A DNA stretch of 64,000 bases from Pseudomonas turukhanskensis (lineage in GTDB: Bacteria; Pseudomonadota; Gammaproteobacteria; Pseudomonadales; Pseudomonadaceae). A model generated the notes under the pieces. That model searched no databases. It was not told where the DNA came from and was given only the letters and a program-made list of their open reading frames with translations. Positions 25,827 to 36,770 of this stretch are shown piece after piece. The DNA is taken from contig NZ_BSFN01000001.1 in assembly GCF_027922365.1 (NCBI RefSeq), forward strand, positions 695,671 to 759,670, written 5' to 3'. How positions within the stretch are numbered: position 1 is the stretch's first letter; the number at the start of each line of letters is the position of its first letter. Made by a program: the position numbers and the translations under genes.

Positions 25827-27807
25827 CGCTGATTACCCTCCAACTTTGTCTGCCGTTGGCCCGTGGGCCCAGCGAAATCGCTGCACAGCCCGCTTCGCCG
25901 AGCACGCAGGGCATGCCAGTGGCGGGGTCCACAGTTATCTGCACATCCGAGGGAGCGGCAATGCCCGAAGGCGCGAGGCCGCCGCTGCTGTCTTGGCTGT
26001 CGACCCGACCATCGCCATTGAGATCAAAAACCGGAAACGGCGCGCCACCGCCCAGGGTCGGGTCAATAACGTACAGTCGCGTCTGGATATCGAGCTGGCA
26101 GGGCGCTGTGCTGGGGATCCGAGTGGTGAAGCTCAGTAACTCGCCGAGGCGTTTGGCTGGCTCGAGCAGACGCTCGCTCGCGGTAGCTGATGCCGCCGCT
26201 TGCAAGTCGATGTACCAGCCCAGTTTTCCCTGCGTATCGTGTTCACGCTGGCGCCAGTCGATTGGGCGGCGGCTCAGGTTGAAGGTCAGGCCATCGCTGC
26301 TGGAAACCTGCTGGTGCTGCAGGTCGGCGATGCTGATGGTGACGTGGTTGTGGGTGTTTTCGCCGCGGGTATGGCGGTCCCATATTCCGTACAGGCTTTG
26401 CCGATCACGGTCGGCCTGGCGGTGGTTCTGGCCGGTGCCGACGATGATCAGATAGCCCGATTCCGAAGGGTGGCTAACAATTGCCGGCGCCAGTGTGATG
26501 GGTTGCGCTGCCCTGGCCGAGGTGCGAAACAATGGACTTGCGCCAAAGGACACGCGAAAGGCGCTGGCATTGACCGGGCGCTCAGGCGGCGCTTTAGTCA
26601 GGTTGCCTTGACTTGTGTCATACAGATCAAAGCGCCACAGGTTGCCCAGACTATCCCCAGCATAGGCGTAGTCAGCGTAACCATCGCCATTAGTATCGGT
26701 CACCAGGGGCATCGCCAACCCTGCCGAGGGCACCGGTGTGTCAAGGCGGCGGATAAGTGCGCCGGTTTGAATATCCAGCAATAACAGGCTGGCGCGCTCT
26801 TGCGCTGCATCGATGCCATTGCCCAGCAGAGCCGCCCATTGGCCGGTGTGCAGGCGGGCAATGGTAGGGGCTGTCAGCAGGTGACCGAGGGTTGGATCCT
26901 GACGAGCATCGAACTCCCACAACAGGTTTATCTGCTCAGGGTCGCTGACATCCAGGGCCAACAGACCTCGCCCGCCCGCTCCCAGACTAACCAGCAGGAC
27001 GGTGTGCCAGGCGTTGGCGAAGAAAACGTCTTGAGCAACCGCCGGGCCGTCGACGAAGAAGCGATGGGGTGCATCATTGGCGTAGTGCGGCGATGTCAGC
27101 GTCGACAGCTTGTCGAGGACAGCCGAGGGGATAATCGCCAGGCGTTCTTCACCAGTGGCCGCGTCGAAGACATGCAGCATGCCGTCGTTGGCGCCGACGT
27201 ATACCTGGGCACGCCGGGGCCTGGCCCTAAACGCGGCGTACGCGCCCGGCGGGCCGTCGTAGCTTTCCATCGTGGCGGTGTGACGATCAGGCGTGCCAAC
27301 GGTCAATGGCCGGGCATTCACGATATCGCCCAGTCGCGGTAAGTGTTGGCGAAGCAGCGTGCACTCTTCCAAATCCGTGCAGCGCTCGCCGCGCAGCAGC
27401 CTTAAACGGGCCTCGCCGAGCTTGTCGGGGGCGCCACGCAAGTCGGTGTTGAGCAGCGTTTGCTGCGCAAGGTCGAGATTGGCCCAGTGGAAGTCGACCA
27501 GCCCCGAGGGGCCGGCGCCGCCGGCGATCTTGATCTGCCGCTGGCGCGGGAAGTGCTCGTTGGCTTGCCACAGTTGTACGATTTTTCCCGACGCCGTTCG
27601 CCGTTCCTTGCGTAATTCACCCGACCAATCGTGCGGGTCGAAGCGTGTGCGCAAGTACGTATCAGCCTGTTCCGCTACGACCAAGCGTTCGGGCGCTGCC
27701 GGGCGATAACACAGCAGCCAGGGGAAGTAGTCGTCACCATTTTGTGGCGATGCGCTCAAGCTTGTGGCGCCGGCCAGCAGCGCCATGAATAGTGCACGCC
27801 ACTTCAT
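25813..27807 (-). CDS. pilY1: Short PilY1-like pilus tip protein
   Basis: A 664-residue exported protein (signal peptide 1-20, ALFMALLAGATSLSA) that corresponds to the C-terminal part of PilY1: FDPHDWSGEL at 57-65, then a beta-propeller with RRAQVYVGANDGMLHVFDA (199-217). The calcium-loop motif VTDTNGDGYADYAYAGD (369-385) and a second loop DLNGDGRVDSQD (595-606) are intact. P. aeruginosa PilY1 is about 1160 residues; the N-terminal von Willebrand A part is absent here. It follows pilX with a 4-base overlap. The loop implies calcium control of pilus retraction; adhesion through the vWA domain is not possible. Confidence 0.88.
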   Translation of the reverse strand: MKWRALFMALLAGATSLSASPQNGDDYFPWLLCYRPAAPERLVVAEQADTYLRTRFDPHDWSGELRKERRTASGKIVQLWQANEHFPRQRQIKIAGGAGPSGLVDFHWANLDLAQQTLLNTDLRGAPDKLGEARLRLLRGERCTDLEECTLLRQHLPRLGDIVNARPLTVGTPDRHTATMESYDGPPGAYAAFRARPRRAQVYVGANDGMLHVFDAATGEERLAIIPSAVLDKLSTLTSPHYANDAPHRFFVDGPAVAQDVFFANAWHTVLLVSLGAGGRGLLALDVSDPEQINLLWEFDARQDPTLGHLLTAPTIARLHTGQWAALLGNGIDAAQERASLLLLDIQTGALIRRLDTPVPSAGLAMPLVTDTNGDGYADYAYAGDSLGNLWRFDLYDTSQGNLTKAPPERPVNASAFRVSFGASPLFRTSARAAQPITLAPAIVSHPSESGYLIIVGTGQNHRQADRDRQSLYGIWDRHTRGENTHNHVTISIADLQHQQVSSSDGLTFNLSRRPIDWRQREHDTQGKLGWYIDLQAAASATASERLLEPAKRLGELLSFTTRIPSTAPCQLDIQTRLYVIDPTLGGGAPFPVFDLNGDGRVDSQDSSGGLAPSGIAAPSDVQITVDPATGMPCVLGEAGCAAISLGPRANGRQSWRVISDGTP

Positions 27808-28346
27808 AGCTGGCCTTCCAGATAGGTTCTCGCTACCACGGCACGCAAGCAGACCACCGCCAGTGCACAGCTGCCGTTGAGGTTGGATGGTGCGAGGTGA
27901 GTGAAAAAGGCTTGGCTGTTGACTTCGTAGTAGTAAGTGCCAAACGCTCTGGCCGCTTTGTCGTAGGCGGCCTCTACGGGTTGCTGGCTGGTGTCCGGAA
28001 TAAGGCGGATATACCAGCGCACGCTGGCTGCCGTGGGCGCGGGGCCAAACGTGCCGGGGTAGGCGGTCGCCAGCGAGAAGTCCACGGCATGATTGGTCGC
28101 CAGCCCCTGCAGGCAGGGCGGCGCGCCGCAGGGCCGAAGCGGGACAGCAGTCTTGGCGATACGGCGCTCAGCCTCCCGCAGGCCTGCTTCAGCGGCGTTG
28201 AGCAGGCGTTGTTGCTCGAGGTTTCTGGCCATTGCCTGATATTCCAGGGCGCTGTCACGCACGCTGGTAATCGCCAGTGCGGTTACCACCAGCAATAGCA
28301 TCAGGGTCACGATAAGCACGCTGCCGCGCTGAGGGCGTCGGATCAT
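27804..28346 (-). CDS. pilX: Type IV minor pilin PilX
   Basis: A 180-residue PilX-type protein: short leader MIRRPQRG, then SVLIVTLMLLLVVTALAIT and the family pattern MARNLEQQRLLNAAEAGLREAE (39-60). Two cysteines in the middle (RPCGAPPCLQG) and two near the end may form disulfides. It overlaps pilW and pilY1 by 4 bases each, so the genes form one translational unit. Confidence 0.9.
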   Translation of the reverse strand: MIRRPQRGSVLIVTLMLLLVVTALAITSVRDSALEYQAMARNLEQQRLLNAAEAGLREAERRIAKTAVPLRPCGAPPCLQGLATNHAVDFSLATAYPGTFGPAPTAASVRWYIRLIPDTSQQPVEAAYDKAARAFGTYYYEVNSQAFFTHLAPSNLNGSCALAVVCLRAVVARTYLEGQL

Positions 28347-29122
28347 GGCAGCAGATTCCTGAGCGCGGTGGTGCCTTTGATTACTTGGTACAACTGCCCC
28401 TTGGTGCTGCTTGGTAGTGCACTTTCGTGCCAGTACTGCCAGGCAGGAGAGTCTCTGGTGGTCGTGCGCGCGGGCGCTGGTGTGCTCAGCAGTGCGGCGT
28501 AGCGAACGCTGCGGATGGGGGCATCGCTGGCCGGTGAAGCGGTGTAGGTGGTTGGATCAGGGTGGCCGTATACCCCGACGCCATAGTCGAAGCGCAGATC
28601 AAGGATGCCTTCTGTGAGGGTGGCGGAGCCGCCTTTGCTGGTGCAGAGCAATTGCTGGTTGTTGTTGACAGCCAGCTTCTCAATGTAAGCCTCCACGGGT
28701 TCGGCATACGGCTGGGCCAGACTGCTGGCGTTGGCCGGCCGGCCGTTGCCCAGACAATCCACCTCCAGCCGGTCGCTGGGTTGGTAGCGAATGCACAGCG
28801 CTTTACGGGTCAACGCCTTGATTACCTGGCCGGCAGTGAAGACGCAGCCGGCCACGCCAGATTGCGCCTCGCTAAGCGCAGGGAACGCGGCTTGCAGGGG
28901 TTGGTCTGGCCGGCGTTTGAAGCCCGTTCTGGCCAACTGTCGGTCCAGCCATTGCAACGTAAACTGGGCGTTGGCCTGGTTGTCAGCCTGGGCGCGCTGG
29001 AACAGGAAGCTGATTTTGGTATCAACCACCAGCTGAGTCGCTGCCAGGGCCAGGAAAGAGGCGATCGACAGTGCCACCAGCAGTTCGACCAGCGACAGGC
29101 CGCGTTGTGTTGTTCTGAACAT
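28343..29122 (-). CDS. pilW: Type IV minor pilin PilW
   Basis: A 259-residue prepilin with leader MFRTTQRG and mature start LSLVELLVALSIASFLALAATQ, followed by the PilW pattern NAQFTLQWLDRQLARTGF. The globular domain has cysteines in AGCVF, ALCIRY, VDCLG and LLCTS. The ATG at 29122 gives the leader in the right place; the frame continues to 29446 but that part overlaps pilV and has no pilin character. Confidence 0.9.
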   Translation of the reverse strand: MFRTTQRGLSLVELLVALSIASFLALAATQLVVDTKISFLFQRAQADNQANAQFTLQWLDRQLARTGFKRRPDQPLQAAFPALSEAQSGVAGCVFTAGQVIKALTRKALCIRYQPSDRLEVDCLGNGRPANASSLAQPYAEPVEAYIEKLAVNNNQQLLCTSKGGSATLTEGILDLRFDYGVGVYGHPDPTTYTASPASDAPIRSVRYAALLSTPAPARTTTRDSPAWQYWHESALPSSTKGQLYQVIKGTTALRNLLP

Positions 29123-29135
29123 GACGGCTGCCTCC

Positions 29136-29693
29136 TCAGATTTCGCTGCGCAGACGTACATGGCAGTACGCATCAGCAACCGGGCATTCGCCAGGGTTGC
29201 CCTTCCACGCCACCTGAATTTCGATGGTCTGCCCTTGTTGGGCGCACACACCGGTGCTGGGCGAGCGGCAGACGTACGTTGTGCTGGCCGGTAGGGCAGT
29301 TGAGGCGGGAAGCAACCTTGCCACCTCGGCGCGCCAGCAGGCCAACTGCGCAGCGGGTGGCGTTGGGGTAACCGCGCAGATGGCAGTGTCTGTCGATGCC
29401 GAGGCGGCGCTGCGCAGATAAACCGCCCAGTCTGCCGGCGTTGCATGGATCAGTTCCAGCAGGTCGGCGGCCAACATGGCTGCTGTGGCGCGGTGCGAGG
29501 CTTGAGCGGTGTAGGCAATGGCTTGGCCTTGCAGCGTGGCCATGCCCAACAGACCGACACCGATAAGCAGGGCGGTGACCAATACCTCCACCAGGCTGAA
29601 GCCGGCGGCGCTATGGCGTGCATAAGGTCGTGGGAAAGAGGGTGAGGTCGGTGATGCGAAGACGGGTGTTGCGGTTATCCGTGTGCTGTTCAT
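29136..29693 (-). CDS. pilV: Type IV minor pilin PilV
   Basis: A 185-residue prepilin. The methylation motif AG-FSLVEVLVTALLIGVGLLGMA lies unusually far in (mature start near residue 32), so the real start may be further inside the frame; none of the inner codons is a clear ATG with a ribosome site, so I keep 29693. The globular part holds several cysteines. It ends 14 bases before pilW. A 147-base gap with a hairpin separates it from fimT. Confidence 0.85.
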   Translation of the reverse strand: MNSTRITATPVFASPTSPSFPRPYARHSAAGFSLVEVLVTALLIGVGLLGMATLQGQAIAYTAQASHRATAAMLAADLLELIHATPADWAVYLRSAASASTDTAICAVTPTPPAAQLACWRAEVARLLPASTALPASTTYVCRSPSTGVCAQQGQTIEIQVAWKGNPGECPVADAYCHVRLRSEI

Positions 29694-29713
29694 GCTGGCG
29701 CTCCCTGTGCCAT

Positions 29714-29764
29714 AGCCAATCGAGTCTTGCTCCTTGCCCGAGAAGGCACCTCGATTGTTTGGCT
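29714..29764. other. Imperfect inverted repeat between fimT and pilV
   Basis: AGCCAATCGAG (29714-29724) is mirrored by CTCGATT (29750-29756) and GGCT (29761-29764), with a 4-base bulge. It lies in the only sizeable gap inside the pilin cluster and could reduce read-through from fimT into pilV. Confidence 0.35.
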
Positions 29765-29840
29765 AATACTGGGGGCGAGGAAGCAGGTGCGTTACAGATG
29801 CCTGTAGGAAGGCTCACAGCGTGTGTTCGACGTTTATGAA

Positions 29841-30359
29841 TCAGCCGCACAAGTCACTATCGCTCTGCCCGCTTTCCAGCCCCGTGCTTTGGCGTATGCG
29901 ACCCTGGCGATTGATCACCAATTGCCAGGCCACACGGCGTTCGGCGGAGCACAGTACAAAACGCCCGTTACTGGAGATCATGGTGCCATTGGCCTGAAAT
30001 ACGATGGTCTGGTTGGCCTGTCCGGCCCCGGTCCAGCGCAGTTGGTCACGCCCTGGCTGCGGGGAAAAGCGCAGCACGGTTTGCGTGATCGGGTTGCGCA
30101 TCAACCAGCCTTCGCTCCATCGATGGTCGCACTGCTGGCCGTTGCTGGAGCCACAGAGCTCGACGCGGTGGTTGCCGGTGATGGCTTCGCTGCGGGCAGT
30201 CTTGAGATGGCTCAGCAGGCTGTGCCGCTGGGTCTCCTGGCGATTGCTGTGCACGTGCCGGTCTAGAGAAGGCATGGCGATGCTGACGATGATGGCCAGC
30301 AGGCACAGGGTGATCAGCAGTTCGGGCAACGTCAGCCCGTGGGAGAGGCGTGGGGCCAT
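29841..30359 (-). CDS. fimT: FimT/FimU-type minor pilin (GspH family)
   Basis: A 172-residue pseudopilin: leader MAPRLSHG, mature start LTLPELLITLCLLAIIVSIAMP, then a GspH-type domain (LLSHLKTARSEAITGNHRVELC). In P. aeruginosa FimU heads the fimU-pilVWXY1Y2E operon and FimT-type proteins can bind DNA during natural transformation. FimT and FimU cannot be told apart here, so the symbol is tentative. It follows elbB by 54 bases on the same strand. Confidence 0.82.
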   Translation of the reverse strand: MAPRLSHGLTLPELLITLCLLAIIVSIAMPSLDRHVHSNRQETQRHSLLSHLKTARSEAITGNHRVELCGSSNGQQCDHRWSEGWLMRNPITQTVLRFSPQPGRDQLRWTGAGQANQTIVFQANGTMISSNGRFVLCSAERRVAWQLVINRQGRIRQSTGLESGQSDSDLCG

Positions 30360-30413
30360 GGCATAACATCCTTGTCATCGTGGGCCGTCCTGGCCGGTAG
30401 TGGGGGGGCAGGG

Positions 30414-31079
30414 TCAGCTGGGCGAAACGGCCAACTCCAATACCCGGTCCACCAGCTTGTTGATGCCGGAAGCGGCTTCACTGATGGAGTTGGCCAACAT
30501 ATAGGCCGGGGTCGTGACCAGTTTGTGCGCAGGGTCTTCGACGATGTCTTCCACCGTGCACTCCTGATGTTCGGCACCCATTTGCGAAAGTGCGGCGGCG
30601 GTGTCGGCATGGTTGCCGATAGTACAGATGACCCCCGGTCCGAAAATTTTCGCGGCCATGGAGGGTGCGATGCAGATCAGGCCGATGGGCTTTTTCGCCG
30701 CAGCAAATGCCTGCGCCAGCGCCAGCACATCAGGCTGTACGTTGAGCTCTGCGCCGTTCACGGCGAAGTCAGAAAGGTTTTTGGCCGCGCCAAAACCACC
30801 CGGCACGATCAACGCATCGAACTCTTCAGCGTTGGCTTGGCGGATATCCTTGATCGCGCCCCGCGCAATGCGCGCGGCCTCGACCAGCACATTGCGGCTT
30901 TCGGGCATCTCCTCGCCCGTGAGGTGATTGATCACATGGTGTTGGGTGATATTGGGGGCGAAACATTCTACGTCCACGCCGCGCTGGTCCAGGCGCAGCA
31001 GCGTAATGACGCTTTCATAGATTTCCGCGCCGTCGTAAACGCCGCAGCCGGAGAGAATTACAGCGACTTTCTTATGCAT
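30414..31079 (-). CDS. elbB: ElbB, glyoxalase-type isoprenoid biosynthesis protein
   Basis: A 221-residue DJ-1/PfpI superfamily protein, the standard length for ElbB. Motifs: ILSGCGVYDGAEIYES at the start, ALIVPGGFGAAKNLSDFA in the middle, and the nucleophile region PIGLICIAPSM with its cysteine. E. coli ElbB shows weak glyoxalase activity; its true role is uncertain. The ATG at 31079 begins MHKKVAVILSG; a GGGGAAT stretch upstream can serve as ribosome site. It is divergent from the sterol-desaturase gene. Confidence 0.92.
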   Translation of the reverse strand: MHKKVAVILSGCGVYDGAEIYESVITLLRLDQRGVDVECFAPNITQHHVINHLTGEEMPESRNVLVEAARIARGAIKDIRQANAEEFDALIVPGGFGAAKNLSDFAVNGAELNVQPDVLALAQAFAAAKKPIGLICIAPSMAAKIFGPGVICTIGNHADTAAALSQMGAEHQECTVEDIVEDPAHKLVTTPAYMLANSISEAASGINKLVDRVLELAVSPS

Positions 31080-31385
31080 GGCGATTCCCCGTTTCTCGAT
31101 GGGTTGGCCGAGCACTCGGCCTATTTACTCAACTCGACGCTTTCAAAGCCGCCAAGCACCCTCGACCAACTGTGCTGCCTGGTTGATATGAGTTTGGACC
31201 GCAGTTTGCCGCAAACGGTGTTATCAAAATGTCATTTACCAGCGTAACGGGCTGTTTCAGAGGCGTCTGTCGCTAAATGCCGCTCAGGTTGTCACCTGAT
31301 GTCGCGGTGTAGCACGTCATCGAGAGATAGCATCCACCGCTATAGTCCCTGCAAGTGGGCGGACAATAACAATGATGGGTGAGCC

Positions 31386-32624
31386 ATGAATTACGTCCTC
31401 TACGCCGTACCTTTTTTCTTCCTGCTGATTGCGCTGGAACTGCTCGCCGACCGTTGGCGCGGTATGCGCACCTATCGTCTGGCCGATGCGATCAACAGCC
31501 TCAGCGCCGGGGTGTTGTCGACTACGTTGGGGCTGCTGACCAAAGTGGTGGGGCTGCTCACCTACACCTTTGCCTGGCAGAACTGGGGCGTGTTCGAGTT
31601 GTCAGCGCAGAACCTGTGGGTCTGGGTGTTTGCGTTTGTCTTTTATGACTTCTGCTACTACTGGAACCACCGCCTTGGCCACGAACGCAATGTGTTGTGG
31701 GCCGCGCATTCGGTGCATCACCAGAGCGAGGAGTACAACCTGTCCACGGCGTTGCGTCAGACCAGCACCGGCTGGATTTTCGGCTGGATCTTTTACCTGC
31801 CGATGGCGCTGCTGGGGGTGCCGCCGCTGGTGTTCCTGACCGTGGCGGCCCTGAACCTGCTGTACCAGTTCTGGGTGCACACCCGCCACATCCCCAAGCT
31901 CGGCTGGTTTGAGTGGGTGTTTATCTCGCCGTCCAATCATCGGGTGCACCACGCGCAAAACGTGGTGTACATGGACCGCAACTACGGCGGCGTCTTTATT
32001 CTGTGGGACCGTCTGTTCGGCACGTTTCAGGAAGAGTTGGACGAGGAGCCCGTGGTGTTTGGCGTGACAACGCCGCTGGCCAGCTGGAATCCGTTGTGGG
32101 CCAACCTGCAGTTTTACGCCGTGCTCTGGCAGGACGCGGCGCGGGCCGGGTCACTGTGGGACAAGCTGCGAATCTGGTTTATGCGCACCGGCTGGCGCCC
32201 GGCTGATGTGGCCGCCCGGTACCCGCAGAGCAAAGCCGATCTCAGTCAGTTCGAGAAATTCCACGTGCCGCTGCGCCCGGCTCACCAGGTGTATGCCGCT
32301 GTGCAATTTGTGCTGTACGTCGCCGCCGGCAGTTACTTGCTGGCCAACGGCGCAACGCAAAGCGTGGCCGTGCTGCTGGGCAGTTGCGCGTGGATGGCGT
32401 TCGGGTTGTATGTGTTGGGCATGTGGCTGGAAAACCGCCCCCATGCGCTGGGGTTGGAGGCGTTGCGTTTGCTGTTGAATGCGCCGGCGTTGTGGCTGGC
32501 CGAGCAGGCTGGGCTGCTGCCGATCACGGGCCTAGGCTGGGGGATGTTGCTCGGCTACAGCCTGGCAAGTGGCGTGGCGTTGGTGCTGATGAGCCGCCGC
32601 AGTGCCAATGCCGTACCGGCCTGA
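31386..32624 (+). CDS. Sterol desaturase/fatty acid hydroxylase family membrane protein
   Basis: A 412-residue membrane protein of the di-iron hydroxylase superfamily. The histidine clusters are intact: HRLGH, HSVHHQ, HTRHIPK and NHRVHHAQN, all within residues 85-200. The N-terminal half carries four membrane segments; the C-terminal 150 residues add several more helices. Bacterial members hydroxylate lipids; this substrate is unknown. It ends right next to the stop codon of the convergent DedA gene. Confidence 0.9.
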   Translation: MNYVLYAVPFFFLLIALELLADRWRGMRTYRLADAINSLSAGVLSTTLGLLTKVVGLLTYTFAWQNWGVFELSAQNLWVWVFAFVFYDFCYYWNHRLGHERNVLWAAHSVHHQSEEYNLSTALRQTSTGWIFGWIFYLPMALLGVPPLVFLTVAALNLLYQFWVHTRHIPKLGWFEWVFISPSNHRVHHAQNVVYMDRNYGGVFILWDRLFGTFQEELDEEPVVFGVTTPLASWNPLWANLQFYAVLWQDAARAGSLWDKLRIWFMRTGWRPADVAARYPQSKADLSQFEKFHVPLRPAHQVYAAVQFVLYVAAGSYLLANGATQSVAVLLGSCAWMAFGLYVLGMWLENRPHALGLEALRLLLNAPALWLAEQAGLLPITGLGWGMLLGYSLASGVALVLMSRRSANAVPA

Positions 32625-33179
32625 TCAGTCCTTGCGGGACTTGAGATAACGGCGCAGCCACAAGACGGCGCCCAGAAGCACCAGCGCACCCAGTACCCAC
32701 AACTCGTACTTCTTGATGTTGCCCAGAATGCTTTCCATCACCGAGCCGAAGTGGAACGAGGCGTAGCCCAGCACGGCGGCCCAGACGATGGCGCCGATGC
32801 CGTTGAGAGTCAGATAGCGCAGCGGCGGGTAACCCGACAGGCCGATGGCCACCGGCATCACGGTGCGCATGCCGTAGACAAAGCGAAAACTCAGCACCCA
32901 CAGGTCGGGATGGCGCTGGACATAACCAAGTGCCTTGTCGCCCATTTTCTGCAGGCGCGGCTTGCGCGCCAACAGACGACGGCCGTGATGGCGGCCCAGG
33001 TAGTACCAGAGTTGGTCGCCGGCATAACTGCCGAAGAAGGCCACTGCTACCACCGCGTTGATGTCCATGTAGCCACGGAACGCGAGGAAGCCGGCCAACA
33101 CCAGAATGGTCTCGCCTTCGAAAAAGGTGCCAAGAAACAAGGCGAGGTAACCGAAGTCCTGCAGGAATTGTTGGAGCAT
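32625..33179 (-). CDS. DedA family membrane protein
   Basis: A 184-residue inner-membrane protein with the DedA/SNARE-associated pattern: GTFFEGETILVLAGFLA (17-33), GDQLWYYLGRHHGRR, and FRFVYGMRTVMPVAIGLSG with the conserved arginines. DedA proteins are linked to lipid flipping (undecaprenyl phosphate recycling) and proton-dependent membrane stability. Its stop is directly adjacent to that of the sterol-desaturase-like gene. It is divergent from hemB. Confidence 0.92.
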   Translation of the reverse strand: MLQQFLQDFGYLALFLGTFFEGETILVLAGFLAFRGYMDINAVVAVAFFGSYAGDQLWYYLGRHHGRRLLARKPRLQKMGDKALGYVQRHPDLWVLSFRFVYGMRTVMPVAIGLSGYPPLRYLTLNGIGAIVWAAVLGYASFHFGSVMESILGNIKKYELWVLGALVLLGAVLWLRRYLKSRKD

Positions 33180-33275
33180 CGTCAGCGTGCACAGCGAAAT
33201 GAACGCGCAGCCTAACCTGCCAGCGCGTTAGGGGAAAGCGTGACGCGTCAGCCCGTAGTCTATTCAAAGGCATAA

Positions 33276-34403
<1,128 letters not shown>

Positions 34404-34422
34404 GCCCGTTCGGGAATACGTG

Positions 34423-36765
34423 ATGAACAGCGAAGGACTCAGCAAAGCGGATGGGCTGAACGACTCAACCGCCGTGGAAAAAGCAGTGGTGGAGAAGGCG
34501 GTGACGGGCAAGGCAGGGGCAGAAAAGGCAACTGTTGAAAAGCCGGTCGCTGAAAAGGCCGTCGTTGAAAAAGCGCCGGTCGACAAAGCCTCTGCGGACA
34601 AATCCACTGCTGAGCCTGCGCCTGAACCGCTGGTGGAGGAGCCGGTGCTCGCTGCGCCTGAGCCTGCACACGCCCCAGCGCCGATTCCAGGTTTGGATGA
34701 CAGCAGCCTGTATATCCACCGCGAGCTGTCGCAGCTGCAGTTCAACATTCGCGTATTGGAGCAGGCGCTGGACGAGTCCTACCCGCTGCTCGAACGCCTG
34801 AAGTTTCTGCTGATCTTTTCCAGCAACCTGGATGAGTTCTTCGAGATTCGTGTGGCTGGGCTGAAAAAACAGATCACCTTCGCCCGCGAACAGGCCGGTG
34901 CCGATGGCCTGCAACCGCATCAGGTGCTGGCGCAGATCAGCACGCTGGTGCACGAGCAGGTGCATCGCCAGTACGCCATTCTCAACGACGTGCTGTTCCC
35001 CGAGCTGGCCAAGCACAACATCACGTTTATTCGTCGCCGTTACTGGACCACCAAACTCAAGGCCTGGGTGCGCCGTTATTTCCGCGACGAAATCGCACCT
35101 ATCATTACGCCGATCGGCCTCGACCCAACGCACCCGTTCCCGTTGCTGGTGAACAAGAGCCTGAACTTTATCGTCGAGCTCGAAGGTATCGATGCCTTTG
35201 GCCGCGACTCTGGTCTGGCGATCATTCCTGCGCCACGCCTGTTGCCACGGGTTATCAAAGTGCCGGAAGAAGTCGGCGGCCCTGGCGACAACCATGTGTT
35301 CCTGTCGTCGATGATTCACGCCCACGCCGATGACCTGTTCCAAGGCATGAAGGTTAAAGGCTGCTACCAGTTCCGTCTGACCCGTAACGCCGACTTGTCG
35401 CTGGATTCCGAAGATGTGGAAGACCTGGCGCGCGCCTTGCGCGGCGAGCTGTTCTCCCGTCGTTACGGCGACGCCGTGCGGTTGGAGGTGGCAGATACCT
35501 GCCCGGCGCATCTGGCCGACTACCTGCTCAAGCAGTTCAACCTGAGTGAAACCGAGCTGTACCGCGTGAATGGCCCGGTCAACCTGACGCGCCTGTTCAG
35601 CATCACCGGTCTGGACAGTCACCCGGAGTTGCAATACACGCCGTTCACCCCCGTTATTCCCAAGCTGCTGCAGAACAGCGACAACCTGTTCAACGTGGTC
35701 AGCAAGCAAGACATCCTGCTGCTGCACCCGTTCGAGTCGTTCACTCCGGTGGTCGACCTGTTACGCCAGGCCGCAAAAGACCCGCATGTGCTGGCGATCA
35801 AGCAGACGCTTTACCGCAGCGGTGCCAACTCCGAGATTGTCGATGCACTGGTGGATGCGGCGCGTAACGGTAAGGAAGTGACGGCGGTAATCGAGCTGCG
35901 CGCGCGCTTTGACGAGGAGTCGAACCTGCAACTGGCCAGCCGTCTGCAAGCCGCCGGTGCGGTGGTGATCTATGGCGTGGTCGGCTATAAAACCCACGCG
36001 AAGATGATGCTGATTCTGCGCCGCGAGGCCGGTGAGATCGTGCGTTATGCCCACCTGGGCACGGGTAACTACCATGCCGGTAACGCGCGGTTGTACACCG
36101 ACTACAGCTTGATCACCTCCGACGATGCACTGTGCGAAGACGTGTCCAAGCTGTTCAGCCAGTTGATCGGCATGGGTAAGACCCTGCGCATGAAAAAGCT
36201 GCTGCACGCACCGTTTACGCTGAAGAAAACCCTGCTCGACATGATCGCCCGCGAGACTGCCTCGGCGGCCGAGGGTAAGCCTGCGCACATCATCGCCAAG
36301 TTCAACTCGTTGACCGATCCGAAGATTATCCGCGCGTTGTACAAGGCCAGTCAGACCGGCGTGCGCATCGATCTGGTGGTGCGTGGCATGTGCTGCCTGC
36401 GCCCGGGCATCGTCGGGGTATCGCACAACATTCATGTGCGCTCGATCATTGGTCGCTTCCTCGAACACACTCGAGTGTTCTACTTCCTCAACGACTTCGA
36501 CGAGAAGATTTACCTGTCTAGCGCCGACTGGATGGAGCGCAACCTGGATAAACGAGTGGAGACCTGCTTCCCGGTCGAAGGCAAAAAGCTGATCACGCGG
36601 GTGAAGAAGGAGTTGGAGTCTTATCTCAGCGACAACACGCAGAGCTGGGTGCTGCAATCGGATGGCCGTTATGTGCGCTCCAGCCCGACCGGCAACCAGA
36701 ACGCGCGCAGTGCGCAGGCTGGGTTGCTGGAGAAACTCACCAATCCGCCGTTAAGCGTTCGCTAA
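34423..36765 (+). CDS. ppk: Polyphosphate kinase with long low-complexity N-terminus
   Basis: Polymerises the gamma phosphate of ATP into polyphosphate. The protein is 780 residues, longer than the usual 690-740. The catalytic part starts near residue 90 ([34 protein letters not shown]) and holds the two key histidine regions, [12 protein letters not shown] with HLGTGNYH, and [12 protein letters not shown]. The first 85 residues are a run of xxEKA-type units ending in a Pro/Ala stretch. The ATG at 34423 is inside a GTGATG; either codon could start. It is convergent with ppx. Confidence 0.95.
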   Translation: MNSEGLSKADGLNDSTAVEKAVVEKAVTGKAGAEKATVEKPVAEKAVVEKAPVDKASADKSTAEPAPEPLVEEPVLAAPEPAHAPAPIPGLDDSSLYIHRELSQLQFNIRVLEQALDESYPLLERLKFLLIFSSNLDEFFEIRVAGLKKQITFAREQAGADGLQPHQVLAQISTLVHEQVHRQYAILNDVLFPELAKHNITFIRRRYWTTKLKAWVRRYFRDEIAPIITPIGLDPTHPFPLLVNKSLNFIVELEGIDAFGRDSGLAIIPAPRLLPRVIKVPEEVGGPGDNHVFLSSMIHAHADDLFQGMKVKGCYQFRLTRNADLSLDSEDVEDLARALRGELFSRRYGDAVRLEVADTCPAHLADYLLKQFNLSETELYRVNGPVNLTRLFSITGLDSHPELQYTPFTPVIPKLLQNSDNLFNVVSKQDILLLHPFESFTPVVDLLRQAAKDPHVLAIKQTLYRSGANSEIVDALVDAARNGKEVTAVIELRARFDEESNLQLASRLQAAGAVVIYGVVGYKTHAKMMLILRREAGEIVRYAHLGTGNYHAGNARLYTDYSLITSDDALCEDVSKLFSQLIGMGKTLRMKKLLHAPFTLKKTLLDMIARETASAAEGKPAHIIAKFNSLTDPKIIRALYKASQTGVRIDLVVRGMCCLRPGIVGVSHNIHVRSIIGRFLEHTRVFYFLNDFDEKIYLSSADWMERNLDKRVETCFPVEGKKLITRVKKELESYLSDNTQSWVLQSDGRYVRSSPTGNQNARSAQAGLLEKLTNPPLSVR

Positions 36766-36770
36766 ATCAC

